A stretch of 64,000 nucleotides of DNA from Coleofasciculus sp040219735 (GTDB lineage: Bacteria; Cyanobacteriota; Cyanobacteriia; Cyanobacteriales; Coleofasciculaceae). The position numbers and the translations under genes were made by a program. Location of the stretch: NCBI GenBank assembly GCA_040219735.1, contig JAVJRX010000062.1; one strand, written 5' to 3'. Positions 50,282 to 59,967 of this stretch are shown piece by piece (the first letter of the stretch is position 1; each line of letters opens with the position of its first letter). Below the pieces are notes generated by a model. It worked only from the letters and a program-made list of their open reading frames with translations, made no database searches and had not been told where the DNA came from.

Positions 50282-51409
50282 TTAACTGTAAAAGTCTTGG
50301 ACTGTCTCACAAATGTAATCCGTATCATCATCACTGAGCATATGATTCATAGGTAGGAGGAAGCAACGCTCAAAAAATCTGTCAGTGATAGGGAGGTGCT
50401 GGTTAAAACCCAGATGGGTCATTTGATGCAAGGGAATTCCCCCCCACTGGATAATGGTGCCAATTCCTCGTTCAGCAAGGAAACTACGCAACTCGTCGCG
50501 CCTTCCCGACTCAATTTCGTAATTCTGGTAAACGTCGAAGTAATCCGGATCTCTATCGGGGGCGGGTGGGAGTCCTAAATCTTTAATATCACAAAAGGCT
50601 TGGTGATATTTTCGAGCGATCGCCCGTCTTCTAGCGATATCCTCAGCAAAATGCCCCAGTTTGTAATTGAGAATGGCAGCTTGGATATTGTCGAGGCGCG
50701 AGTTTGTTCCCCAAGCGACTATTTTTTTGTCTTGGTCTGGGTCTGCACCATGATTTCGCATTAATAGTACACGACGGGCAAGGTCGTCATCGTTAGTGAC
50801 GAGTATACCTCCGTCCCCCAAACAACCGAGAACCTTTGAGGGGTAAAAGCTAAAGGTACCGAAACTGCCGAATGTTCCAGCATATTTTCCCTGGAAGGTT
50901 GCGCCTAACGCTTGAGCAGCATCTTCTACAATGAGAAGATTGTGGTGTTGGGCAATGTTGATTAACGCCTCGATGTTGCAGATGCGACCGTTGACATGAA
51001 CTGGCATAATTGCCTTTGTCTTGGAGGTAATTGCCTGTTCGACAGCTTTGGGTTCAACTAGGCGATCACTTGCTATTTCTACGGGGATTGGCGTTGCGCC
51101 TGTGTAATGGATTGATTGGGCTGCGGCGACGAAGCTGTGAGAGGCGAGAATAACTTCATCTCCTCCACCAATCCCTAATGCCCTCAACCCCAGCAGAATA
51201 GCGTTGGTGCAGTCCGAGACAGTGATCGCGTGCTTAACGTTGAGAAAAGACTTAATGTTGTTCTCAAATTCCGCTATGTCTCGTTGCAGAATGAAACTCC
51301 CACGAGAGGCTACTTCACGAAATATTTGGACATACTCTGCTTCGTGTTCCGTAAACAGGGTGGGAAAATCAAAGAACGGAACTTTACGATTAACTTTCTG
51401 ATTTTGCAT
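50282..51409 (-). CDS. DegT/DnrJ/EryC1/StrS-type aminotransferase or PLP enzyme
   Basis: The protein of about 375 residues has the family order: substrate loop SRGSFILQRDIAEFE, cofactor-contacting ITVSDCTNAILLGL, VEDAAQALGA, and the PLP lysine in SFYPSKVLGCLGDGG. Such enzymes transfer an amino group to keto-sugars, or in a few cases dehydrate or deaminate them. It directly precedes the E1 alpha/beta genes (69-bp gap), so the three probably build one modified sugar. The frame extends to TTG-like codons up to 51490, but ATG 51409 (MQNQKVNRKVPFFDF) fits the family. The stretch 51410-51963 upstream holds no recognisable gene. Confidence 0.88.
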   Translation of the reverse strand: MQNQKVNRKVPFFDFPTLFTEHEAEYVQIFREVASRGSFILQRDIAEFENNIKSFLNVKHAITVSDCTNAILLGLRALGIGGGDEVILASHSFVAAAQSIHYTGATPIPVEIASDRLVEPKAVEQAITSKTKAIMPVHVNGRICNIEALINIAQHHNLLIVEDAAQALGATFQGKYAGTFGSFGTFSFYPSKVLGCLGDGGILVTNDDDLARRVLLMRNHGADPDQDKKIVAWGTNSRLDNIQAAILNYKLGHFAEDIARRRAIARKYHQAFCDIKDLGLPPAPDRDPDYFDVYQNYEIESGRRDELRSFLAERGIGTIIQWGGIPLHQMTHLGFNQHLPITDRFFERCFLLPMNHMLSDDDTDYICETVQDFYS

Positions 51410-51963
51410 TGATCGCTCACTCACACCATGTAGTAATGGTAATGCACTTGCCAACTCCTTGACAAGCAATCTTAAGCTCATTCCAAGCATTATGGTCGTG
51501 GGATTTCATTTCATTCGTCATTAGACCTTCGTCATTCGTTAGTTTTAGTTCCTTCTCGTTTACATCCGAAGATGAGCTGGAATCACTAATGACGGATGAT
51601 CCTTCAGGTTGTGGCTGCTTAAGTTTGGAGGAAACTTTCCAACTAAGCCCTAACCAATGACGGCAGTCAGCCGATCATTCCTCCTAGCCTTAAAAGAGAT
51701 GGGATTCCTGACCATCTTCTTTGTGAAAATTTTGATTTGAATAGAGCTTAGGCGCTAATTTTTTTTGATTACACCATTCTTAGTCATAACGTTAGTGCAG
51801 CTATACCCGTATAGCTATAAAAAAATAACTCTTTGTATTGGCTTAATAATGCATCATATCATGTCTGAGCAAACCCCTTAATAAAGATGCCTGAAATCCT
51901 TGTTTTTACAGCATTGCAATTATGGGCAATCATTAGGACATGATCGAGTTGATTTAAATTGTT

Positions 51964-52833
51964 TTATTCAACTTTAGGCTTGATTAATTCAAAGGTAAAA
52001 ATCCAAGCCATTAATTGCAGTAGTGGCAATCTTGTTAAAATTTGGTCTGCCGAATTTAACAACGGTAGTAGTGAAAGCGAAATTTTGGGTGCAAAAACAC
52101 TTAAAATATGCCAGTACCTAATTTCTCCTATATTGAAGAATCTTTGGGCAAATTTAACATCAGATAAATTTAATATATGAGCTTTCTCCCATTCAGTACG
52201 CATCTGAGGAGTGAGGTGTCTGTACAGTTTTATCAGTGGATTGTAGTCTAAAGCTTCTACACAAAGTATTCTTCCACCCGGAGCTAGAATTCTACGCAGT
52301 TCTGGAAAAGCGTATGATAAATCGAGGTGGTGTAGCATACCTGAACAGATAATTACATCAATTGATTCTTCGGGTATTTGAGTATTTTCACAATCAGCTT
52401 GTACAAAAAAAGTTTTATCTGATAAATGATTTATGTCTGCATGTTTGCGTGCATTTATAACTGATACTGAGCTAATATCTATACCAATGCTTAATCTGGC
52501 GTCTGCCTTAGCTGCTTTTATAGCATTAAAACCATTACCACAAGCATAGTCCAAAAAAATTTTATCTTTGGCATAAGTATTAATCCAGTTATCAACATAA
52601 ACCTTAGAAAGCTCAGTCGCCTGATAATACTTTTTGTTTCCGTATAGCTTTTCGTAGGTATCTTTATCTAAAGATCCCACCTGAGATTCATCTCTGTGAG
52701 TGTCATGAAATTCTAGCTCTTCCAGTTTTCTTTTAGTTAACGAATTTATCCATTCTTCATTGGATATACTAGTGATTTTATTCAAGCTCTCCATTAAATT
52801 CTCTACATCAATCATCATTTCTCTAATCCTCAT
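51964..52833 (-). CDS. Class I SAM-dependent methyltransferase
   Basis: The 289-residue enzyme has a Rossmann-like core: motif I IFLDYACGNGFNAIK (about residue 95), an acidic end of strand 2 (SIGIDISSVS), motif IV with DVIICSGMLHHLD, and RILAPGGRILCVE. The substrate is unknown; in this position an O- or N-methylation of a sugar is most likely. The C-terminal part has two hydrophobic stretches, so it may touch the membrane. A second methyltransferase gene lies 10 bp upstream on the same strand, so they are cotranscribed. It is the last gene of this part before a 554-bp gap. The start ATG 52833 is followed by further in-frame ATGs at codons 6 and 7. Confidence 0.85.
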   Translation of the reverse strand: MRIREMMIDVENLMESLNKITSISNEEWINSLTKRKLEELEFHDTHRDESQVGSLDKDTYEKLYGNKKYYQATELSKVYVDNWINTYAKDKIFLDYACGNGFNAIKAAKADARLSIGIDISSVSVINARKHADINHLSDKTFFVQADCENTQIPEESIDVIICSGMLHHLDLSYAFPELRRILAPGGRILCVEALDYNPLIKLYRHLTPQMRTEWEKAHILNLSDVKFAQRFFNIGEIRYWHILSVFAPKISLSLLPLLNSADQILTRLPLLQLMAWIFTFELIKPKVE

Positions 52834-52843
52834 TTATTGATGT

Positions 52844-53617
52844 TTACTTCCAAGTAGCAGCACAATAAATTACTTGATGTTTTCTATCCGGTTCAGTGAC
52901 AGGCAATTTTATAGGTTCTATATAGTGTATCATACCTTCTGTTATTTCGGCAGGCATCTCGATCAATTTACCAAATACTAGCTTTTTTAAAAGCTTTTTG
53001 CCACCCATTGTCTTGGGAATCAGTCCCAAGCTTACTGCTAGTTTTTTAATAGGACGCAAAATTCGCTGACGCCATGCAAGTTTCTCAACAGGAGTGCTAC
53101 CGAAACACTCTGCTGTAAATCCTTGGCTTGCGAATAACTCATTGAGTTCAACAACACCATAATATTTATAGCTATAGGGACTGGGATTGAAATCATATAA
53201 GTCCTTGTTAGCTGTTGCGATTAAGACCTTACCACCCGGTTTCAAGATACGCTGACACTCGTCGATAAACTTTTGCACTGATTGTATGTAATATATAGCT
53301 TCAAATAGGATAATAACATCCATTGAGCGATCGGCATAGGGTATATTTTGAGCATCAAACTGTCTAAGTTCGATTCTATTTCCGTAATGAGCTTGAGCAA
53401 TGCTGAGTATCTCACTTGTATAGTCACCCGCATTGATACTTCTAGCCTGTTTAGCTAGGTAACCCAGACCAGCACCTGTACCGCAGGCAACCTCTAAGAT
53501 GTCCTTGTCTGTACAGTAGTTCCCTGCCCAATAGTAACGATGACACAGACGCTCTACTTGTGCCTGAGTGACTCGATCTCCTGCCAGTTCAGTTACATCG
53601 CAGTAGTTAAGTGACAT
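52844..53617 (-). CDS. Class I SAM-dependent methyltransferase (UbiE/Coq5-like)
   Basis: Motif I is DILEVACGTGAGLGYLA (about residues 40-56), the strand 2 region has INAGDYTSEILSIA, and motif IV VIILFEAIYYIQ is followed by RILKPGGKVLIATANKDL. At 257 residues the size is normal for small-molecule or sugar methyltransferases. A ribosome site AAAGGA precedes ATG 53617. It lies 10 bp behind the fused epimerase-glycosyltransferase gene and 10 bp before the next methyltransferase, so all three are cotranscribed. The pair of methyltransferases implies at least two methyl groups in the repeat unit or a methylated sugar chain end. Confidence 0.86.
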   Translation of the reverse strand: MSLNYCDVTELAGDRVTQAQVERLCHRYYWAGNYCTDKDILEVACGTGAGLGYLAKQARSINAGDYTSEILSIAQAHYGNRIELRQFDAQNIPYADRSMDVIILFEAIYYIQSVQKFIDECQRILKPGGKVLIATANKDLYDFNPSPYSYKYYGVVELNELFASQGFTAECFGSTPVEKLAWRQRILRPIKKLAVSLGLIPKTMGGKKLLKKLVFGKLIEMPAEITEGMIHYIEPIKLPVTEPDRKHQVIYCAATWK

Positions 53618-53627
53618 TTCACGTCCT

Positions 53628-55865
53628 TTAGGTTAGATGGCTGGTAGCGATTGCCTCGAGATAGTCAATCATATCACTATACACTTTCTCTGCAACAAAC
53701 TTTGAATTATACAGAAACTGAGCATTTTGAGACATTGTCTTTAGCCGCTCAGGATGATCATGTAAATCGAGCAAGGTATCGGCCAATTCATCAGCATTTT
53801 CCTTAGAATAAGTGACGCCACAGTTATACTCGGATAAGAGTTTCTGTACAGTTCCTTGTAAACTTGAGATAATAGGTAAACCGGCTGATAGGTATTCAAT
53901 GATTTTGTTAGGAATAGACATCTGGAAGTCAGGGCTACTGTGATAAGGGGCTATACCAATTGATGAAAGTCTCATTAATGTCCAAATTTCTGCTGATCCT
54001 ACCCACCCCGGAAATAAAATATTTTTACAATTTTTAGCTAGATCTTTATAAAATTCTAACCTATCTCCTACACCACAAAAAACAAAACGAATACCTTGGT
54101 GATGATAGTTAATTTTCTTGGCGGCTTCAATAACTGCACGCAATTCAAATTGATGGCTTATTGTGCCAAAGAAGCAAATAAAAAAAGCATGAAAATTTTT
54201 ACTAATTCCTTGCTTTTGCCAAAAATTTTCAGCAGCTACAATAGCTTTTTGACTTGGTATTACTTCACTATAAGCTAGGGGAAAATCTCGATCTAAGTCA
54301 GAACGCTTTCTACCAGCGTATCTAACTCCCCAATCCACAAAAGCTGGTGTAATTCCTGAAATTGCAGTAGCTTGACTACAAGCGGTTCTGACTGTTTTAA
54401 ACATCGGCAGTAGAAGTACTTGGGCTAATCCCCCTGTCCAACTGGGTGCGACTTTGATAAAGATATCAGGCCATAAATCCCGTACATCTAAAACTACAGG
54501 GATTTGATTCTTTCGTCCATATCTACTGGCGGCTAAACTCAGTTCTAATGTTGGTAAAGAACATAAGATTATATCTGGTTTTTGTTCAAATTCGGCTAGT
54601 CGGGTAAATTTTTGGGCAATGCCATAGTGATTTATAAGTCGCTGTATTGAAATGTTATGTGGATAGGCAATGGAATGTAATAAATATAGTTTAAATTTTT
54701 TTGCTAACTCGATTTGAGTATCTTGATAGTATCGTGTTTTTTTTATTGTATGATTAAAAGTAGATGTCCACCATAGAACTTGGTGATTTTGGGATATCAA
54801 GAGTTTGGCAATAATTCCCGTTCTTAAAAGTCTAGTATTTCCTTCATTGGGTAAAGGTTCGCCGATTGTTATCAACCATATATTCATACTCAATTGACCT
54901 ATTAATTCGAGATGAAAAGTTTTACTATTTTTTTTACCAGCATTTCCCGAACCATACAAACAGATAGAATAATCAGGATTATGCTCACTAATATTTTTTT
55001 CTGCACTTAAAATTTTATCGTAATCTGACCCAACTAGCCAATTAAAGCCCCAGTTTACGAGTTCCACCCATTCCGTTTTGTCTCGCAAGGTTATGCATGG
55101 CTTCTGGAAGAAATAAGCTTCCTTTTGCAGACCGCCACTATCGGTAAATACGCCGAGACAATTCGACAGTAGGACAATCATAATGTGATTGAGTCGTACT
55201 GGGTCATCTGTGTTTTCGGCTCGGTGGACGGTAGCTAAGTAAAACGACTCATTTTCATTGATTAAGGATGCGATCGCGTCTGTCGGTTGGGCAATTTTCT
55301 GATAGTACAGTACAGCATCATACATGACATCTCCCACATTGTTCACTATTACCTGTCCCTGATCAGGAATACCCTCTCGCTCCAGGTTTTTCACGGCTGT
55401 CTCGGTTGGACAAAATAACCAGCGAGAAATCTGATCCGTGAGAACCCGATTCACTTCTTCTGGCATTCGCTTATTATAGGATCGCAGTCCAGCTTCTACA
55501 TGGGCGACGGGAACGTGCAATTTTACGGCGGCTAGAGCACCTGCTAACGTGGAATTAGTATCGCCGTATACAAGAACCAGATCAGGCTTTTCGCTGAGAA
55601 TTACCGCCTCGATTTTTTCTAACATCCTCCCAGTCATCGCACCATGAGATAGTCCGCCGATGTCAAGGTGATAATCAGGCTGGGGAATCTGCATTTGCTC
55701 AAAAAACACCTTGGACATATTCCAGTCGTAGTGCTGTCCCGTGTGAACTAAGACTTCATGGACATGCTGGTTTGGATGGTGCTGGTTATGAGTCGCGATC
55801 GCGCGGGACACAGCGGCTGCTTTGATAAATTGGGGTCTTGCGCCAACAATAGTTAGAATTTTCAT
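53628..55865 (-). CDS. Gapped WecB/WbpI-type epimerase fused to a family 4 glycosyltransferase
   Basis: One frame holds two proteins. Residues 1 to about 318 are a UDP-GlcNAc-2-epimerase-like enzyme: MKILTIVGARPQFIKAA, HVEAGLRSYNKRMPEEVNR and ATVHRAENTDDP, then after a jump TDSGGLQKEAYF and KTEWVELV. Compared with the family, roughly 75-80 residues between RLNHIMIVLL and CLGVFTDSGG are missing, including the usual HPRT segment, so activity is doubtful. From M327 (ATG 54887, MNIWLITIGEPLPNEGN) follows a normal glycosyltransferase of about 420 residues with VLDVRDLWPDIF and IPNKIIEYLSAGLPII. It can be translated separately. The frame continues to TTG 55892; ATG 55865 is the family start. I read the front part as a decayed epimerase and the rear part as functional. 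Confidence 0.8.
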   Translation of the reverse strand: MKILTIVGARPQFIKAAAVSRAIATHNQHHPNQHVHEVLVHTGQHYDWNMSKVFFEQMQIPQPDYHLDIGGLSHGAMTGRMLEKIEAVILSEKPDLVLVYGDTNSTLAGALAAVKLHVPVAHVEAGLRSYNKRMPEEVNRVLTDQISRWLFCPTETAVKNLEREGIPDQGQVIVNNVGDVMYDAVLYYQKIAQPTDAIASLINENESFYLATVHRAENTDDPVRLNHIMIVLLSNCLGVFTDSGGLQKEAYFFQKPCITLRDKTEWVELVNWGFNWLVGSDYDKILSAEKNISEHNPDYSICLYGSGNAGKKNSKTFHLELIGQLSMNIWLITIGEPLPNEGNTRLLRTGIIAKLLISQNHQVLWWTSTFNHTIKKTRYYQDTQIELAKKFKLYLLHSIAYPHNISIQRLINHYGIAQKFTRLAEFEQKPDIILCSLPTLELSLAASRYGRKNQIPVVLDVRDLWPDIFIKVAPSWTGGLAQVLLLPMFKTVRTACSQATAISGITPAFVDWGVRYAGRKRSDLDRDFPLAYSEVIPSQKAIVAAENFWQKQGISKNFHAFFICFFGTISHQFELRAVIEAAKKINYHHQGIRFVFCGVGDRLEFYKDLAKNCKNILFPGWVGSAEIWTLMRLSSIGIAPYHSSPDFQMSIPNKIIEYLSAGLPIISSLQGTVQKLLSEYNCGVTYSKENADELADTLLDLHDHPERLKTMSQNAQFLYNSKFVAEKVYSDMIDYLEAIATSHLT

Positions 55866-55919
55866 GATAATAGTTTCCCGTAGAGCGATCACTGTTTTTC
55901 AGTTTATCAAAATTATCAA

Positions 55920-57008
55920 TCATGTTTTCTTTAATACTCGATAATATATCTCTTCCATAATTAATACATTATTCGACCACTGATACTTCTCCAAAACCAG
56001 CTTCCTACCTGCATCTCCCATCTGCCGTCGAAGCGAGTTATTTTGAATTATTTTAATCAGTGCTTCTGCCGTTGCATCTGGGTTTTCTCGGTCAACGACA
56101 TATCCAGTTTCCCCATCCTGCACAACTTCTGGAAGTCCTCCAACATTGGATACAACTACAGGCAAACTACAAGCGGATGCCTCTAAAATTGCTACACCAA
56201 AGCTTTCCATGCGACTCACTGCCACATAAATATCTAGCTGGTTTAGGTAATGAGGAACCTGATCATGACTCACAAACCCAGTAAAAGTAGTGATATTTTG
56301 CAAGCCAAGTTTGTCAACTAGGGAATTGAGTGTGTTTTGCTGAGAACCACCACCAACAATCAATAGTCGTAACCTTGGTGCAACATTTGGCAAAGTTGAC
56401 TCTAGAACTTTCTTGACCTTTGCAAATGCACGTATAAGAATATCTATCCCATATTTTCTCTCTAGCTTCTTCACTGTACCAATTGTAATAGTTTCTTTAT
56501 TTTTTGATGCAGAATTTTGCTGAAACTTTAGGACATCAATACCAAATGGTGTAACGCTTATATTTTTGGTATCTGGACATATATGCATTACTTGTTGTGC
56601 CATTACTTCACTAGTTGAACAAACCCAGTCAGCAGAACGTAGGTTTGACGCAATCAAGGCGTGATGAAAAGGACTTTTCACAGGAAAATCATACACATCA
56701 CTTCCCCAGACTGATAAAACTAAAGGATGAAAATGACTTAAGCGACCTAATGTTCCATATCCACTTGCATAATGAACATTCAAAACATCTGGGGCGATAT
56801 TTTCTAAAATTTCCTTAACAGTAGGCACATTCAGCAAGTATCCATATCTAGCCTTGAAAGGCAATTGGTAAATACAAACATCATTGTTTACAGGCTCTTC
56901 CATGGCGTGCTGAGTAATTAAGTGAACCTCATGACCGCGTTCGGCAAAGGTATTGACCCATCGCACGGTGTGAATTGAGTTTAGCGCTGATAGAAATGCA
57001 ATTTTCAT
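55920..57008 (-). CDS. Family 4 glycosyltransferase
   Basis: The 362-residue GT-B enzyme starts MKIAFLSALNSIHTVRWVN. It has an N-terminal acceptor domain with HYASGYGTLGRLSHFH and SVWGSDVYDFPVKS. The C-terminal nucleotide-sugar domain contains TIGTVKKLERKYGIDILIRA, FGVAILEASACSLPVVVSNV with the catalytic E-x7-E region, and GGLPEVVQDGETGYVVD. It adds one sugar to the growing repeat unit on the cytoplasmic face; donor and acceptor are unknown. Upstream lies a truncated copy of its own N-terminal half (57031-57426), so the gene was once duplicated in tandem. Confidence 0.9.
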   Translation of the reverse strand: MKIAFLSALNSIHTVRWVNTFAERGHEVHLITQHAMEEPVNNDVCIYQLPFKARYGYLLNVPTVKEILENIAPDVLNVHYASGYGTLGRLSHFHPLVLSVWGSDVYDFPVKSPFHHALIASNLRSADWVCSTSEVMAQQVMHICPDTKNISVTPFGIDVLKFQQNSASKNKETITIGTVKKLERKYGIDILIRAFAKVKKVLESTLPNVAPRLRLLIVGGGSQQNTLNSLVDKLGLQNITTFTGFVSHDQVPHYLNQLDIYVAVSRMESFGVAILEASACSLPVVVSNVGGLPEVVQDGETGYVVDRENPDATAEALIKIIQNNSLRRQMGDAGRKLVLEKYQWSNNVLIMEEIYYRVLKKT

Positions 57009-57030
57009 ATTATATCTTTACTCGATGCCA

Positions 57031-57426
57031 TTACTTCCGCAACTCTTGCTGCACGAGCAAGCCAACTGTGCTGCTGTTGAACCTGAAGAGTGACTTATTA
57101 GGAAAATCATAGACATCACTACCCCAAACTGAAAGTACGTAAGGAGAAAATCCACTCAAACGCCCTAAAGTTCCATAACCGCTAGCATAATGTGCATGAA
57201 GAATATCAGGATGAATTTGTTTTATTAGTCCCTTTAATGACATAAGATTTAGAAAATATCCTCCTGGAGATGAGTATTTTACTTTATGAAACTTAATATT
57301 TGAATTTAATTTTTCCTTACCATCATGTGAACTTATGAAGTGTAATTTATGCCCTCTCCGGGAAAGCTCATTAGCCCAACGTAGTGCATGAATATAATTT
57401 ACTGACGCTAAAATTATTATTTCCAT
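57031..57426 (-). pseudogene. Truncated tandem copy of the adjacent glycosyltransferase gene
   Basis: The frame runs parallel to the N-terminus of the neighbour: HYASGYGTLGRLSGF, VLSVWGSDVYDFPNKS, and NYIHALRWANELSRRGHKLH match it nearly word for word. After FNSSTVGLLVQQELRK the resemblance stops, and the whole nucleotide-sugar domain (about 230 residues) is absent. An ATG at 57444 also exists, but 57426 (MEIIILASVNYIHALRW) matches the family start. The sequence differs enough from its neighbour to be an old duplicate or an independent paralogue that was later deleted at its 3' end. Confidence 0.75.
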
Positions 57427-57460
57427 AATATAATACATCGACATTTTAGTTATTAAAAAT

Positions 57461-58630
57461 TCAACAGTTGGACGAGTAATGTCTAATAGCTAAACTTCGG
57501 CTAACTCCGATAGATATAATAAGCCATTGCAACAAACCAACTGAGAGATTGTTTTGAGTAAGACTTACTTCAAACATTTGGTGAACTAAAATCCCCAGCA
57601 AAAATGCTCCTGCTAAATGAACAATCGAGTTATCACGTCCTATCCAGAGTATGTGCCAAATCATCCCCACTATTATTATAAAATTAAGGAATCCTAAAAT
57701 TCCTACTTGAATTAATAACTGAAGGTAAAAATTGTGTGCAGATAAATCAATATTAACTAGGTCTATTGGTAGAGTGGCTGGACCATAGCCGTATAAAGGT
57801 TTAAATGAAATGGCATCAATTAATTGCAACCAAAGTGTTGTTCTTCCATTAAAGAGATTTTTTCCAGTATGCTCATATACAAAACTATTGTAAGCGATGG
57901 AATCAGGAGAGTTATATAGTCTTAGGTAAATATGTAGTGCCACAGTTAAAAAACAAACAAAAACTGGTAAAGTTAGATAATATGTCCACTTAGTTTTAGT
58001 TATTTTATTCCACAGCAAATAGCCTAAAACTGTAAAAATTAAAGCTAATAATGACGATCTGGAGTTTGTGGATAATAAAACAAAAAATCCTATTATAATT
58101 ATTGAAAACCATAGTATTTTATATCTAAAACGAGATATTTCTAGACTTCTCGCTAGTGGAAAAAATAGCAAAAGATATACATACGATCCTAAAGTATTTG
58201 GATTATCAAAGTAACCTTGGAATAATATATAACTGCCACCAGATGCAATCCACCATAGAGTATTTATTGTGATAAATAAAGCGGATACTATAGCAAAAAG
58301 TTTGATGTCTTTGCTACTCCACGCTTTTAAGGACATGCTCAAAAAAAATATTATTATCAATAATAATTTAGCTACTGCAATCCAATCTTGAATATTTAAT
58401 TTAAAATTCAGCAATCCCGCCAGGTAAATGCTAATAAATGTTGCAAGTGTACTCAAAATTGGAAGAAGCATGCGAGGAAGTGTTTGCTTTATAACTAAAT
58501 ATACAACGAATTCAAAAAAACTTAATAGTAATAGGATACATAAAGCCGTAAAACCAACTATTTTAAAATAACCAGATATTGTATTTAAAGAACTAGCTAT
58601 CATTAACAAAGCAATGATTGATTTTTTCAT
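57461..58630 (-). CDS. O-antigen ligase/polymerase-like membrane protein (Wzy/WaaL type)
   Basis: The 389-residue protein has about 10-12 hydrophobic helices. A large periplasmic loop near the C-terminal half contains LFNGRTTLWLQLIDAISFKPLYGYG, cited here only by its key residues (R and W in the loop, the PLYGYGP turn), and HNFYLQLLIQVG with the conserved histidine. This pattern marks polymerases and ligases of polysaccharide repeat units. Position between flippase and glycosyltransferase genes favours Wzy, the polymerase. The gene is AT-rich, as is common for such genes. The frame goes up to GTG 58648; ATG 58630 (MKKSIIALLMIASS) gives a typical membrane-protein start. Confidence 0.83.
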   Translation of the reverse strand: MKKSIIALLMIASSLNTISGYFKIVGFTALCILLLLSFFEFVVYLVIKQTLPRMLLPILSTLATFISIYLAGLLNFKLNIQDWIAVAKLLLIIIFFLSMSLKAWSSKDIKLFAIVSALFITINTLWWIASGGSYILFQGYFDNPNTLGSYVYLLLFFPLARSLEISRFRYKILWFSIIIIGFFVLLSTNSRSSLLALIFTVLGYLLWNKITKTKWTYYLTLPVFVCFLTVALHIYLRLYNSPDSIAYNSFVYEHTGKNLFNGRTTLWLQLIDAISFKPLYGYGPATLPIDLVNIDLSAHNFYLQLLIQVGILGFLNFIIIVGMIWHILWIGRDNSIVHLAGAFLLGILVHQMFEVSLTQNNLSVGLLQWLIISIGVSRSLAIRHYSSNC

Positions 58631-58671
58631 GGTAACCCAAATAATCACATTTTATACTATAAAATATGTAT

Positions 58672-59958
58672 CTATAAATTATTTTTTATATTAATTTTTT
58701 TGAAAAGCCAAGGTATATGTAAACCAATTACTTGTAGTAATGGCAAATTTGTATTTTTATAAAAAACAATAGACATATAAAGCATACTGCAAAATTCTCC
58801 TAAACACCAAGCTATAGCTGCGTCTGTAGCAGAATTCAAGAATCCTAAACTCATTATAGAGATAATTAGAATTGCCTTAATTAATTGTCCAACTGCAACT
58901 TTGCTGGGATAACCGACTGCCAGTAAAGCAGCAGAAAGCAATTGACTTTTGTAGACAGCAAAAAGACTTACCAATAAGATTTGTGTGGAGGAAACCGAAG
59001 CTAAAAATGCTTTTCCAAAAACCACCTTAGTCACAGGTTCTACTAAAAAGATTCCCAAACCACAGCCAACCAATGCAATCAGCGTTCCAAAATGAGAAAG
59101 CTTTACATAGGTGTTAAGCATGCTCCCGCTATTATTCTGCTGTGACCAAGTGTTAAATATTACAGGTGTTATCAGACTTAAAGGTAAAGTACTAAATGAT
59201 ATAAACAGGAGAGAAATACTGAAGTAACCGGCGTTCGCTTCAGCTATTCCCCCCTGTCTCAAAATACTATAGGTGAATGCTGTAACTAAACCAATAGAAA
59301 TATTTGGAATGAACGACCAAAAACCATAACTTACTGCTTTTTTAATTCTGATTAAATTTATCTTAAAGTTTTCCGTAGAAAATATTTTTACTTTCAGAAA
59401 TATAGAGCTTAAACAGCTATTAATAATAGCAGCTAAAACTATTCCTATAGCTAAATTTTGATAGTCTAGGGGTTTCCATATAACACAAATCAAGCAAAGG
59501 ATAACAGGCGAGGCAAAAGATATAATATTGTAAATATAAATCGATTGAGTAGCTAAACTTATAGCTCTGTACAATCCATTGAGTAAAGTAGCACTAGATG
59601 CAATAATTAAAGCGCCAAAAGCCATAGCCCTTAAATCAATTAATTCCAGCAAATAGGCTGGAGTGCCTATACACAAAACCGCAAATCCTACCAATCCTAC
59701 CAAAAAGCTGTAATAAAAAGAGAAACTTTTCGACCATTCGGGATCAAGCTTTTTAGAATTGATTAAGTAAACAAACGCTTGCGGAAACCCAAAAAGTCCG
59801 ATTCCTGACAATAAATTTACTAAGGAATAATAGTAGCTAAAATATCCCTGTCCTTCAGGGCCATATCGCTGAGCAATAATTATTTTGGTTAACGCAGTAG
59901 CTGAAACGCCCAAACTTTGCAATAAAAAAGTAATTGAAATCTTTTTTTTAAGTCTCAT
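58672..59958 (-). CDS. Polysaccharide repeat-unit flippase (Wzx/MATE-like)
   Basis: The 428-residue polytopic protein has about 12-14 helices. It begins MRLKKKISITFLLQSLGVSA with the usual positive start. KIIIAQRYGPEGQGYFSYYYS and SVPK-like turns follow the flippase plan, and the C-terminus is basic (KINIKNN). It moves lipid-linked repeat units across the membrane for the neighbouring polymerase. The sequence is AT-rich, as is usual for wzx genes. It lies between the methyltransferase gene (9 bp upstream) and the polymerase gene (41 bp downstream from its start). Confidence 0.85.
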   Translation of the reverse strand: MRLKKKISITFLLQSLGVSATALTKIIIAQRYGPEGQGYFSYYYSLVNLLSGIGLFGFPQAFVYLINSKKLDPEWSKSFSFYYSFLVGLVGFAVLCIGTPAYLLELIDLRAMAFGALIIASSATLLNGLYRAISLATQSIYIYNIISFASPVILCLICVIWKPLDYQNLAIGIVLAAIINSCLSSIFLKVKIFSTENFKINLIRIKKAVSYGFWSFIPNISIGLVTAFTYSILRQGGIAEANAGYFSISLLFISFSTLPLSLITPVIFNTWSQQNNSGSMLNTYVKLSHFGTLIALVGCGLGIFLVEPVTKVVFGKAFLASVSSTQILLVSLFAVYKSQLLSAALLAVGYPSKVAVGQLIKAILIISIMSLGFLNSATDAAIAWCLGEFCSMLYMSIVFYKNTNLPLLQVIGLHIPWLFKKINIKNNL

Positions 59959-59967
59959 CTGTATATA

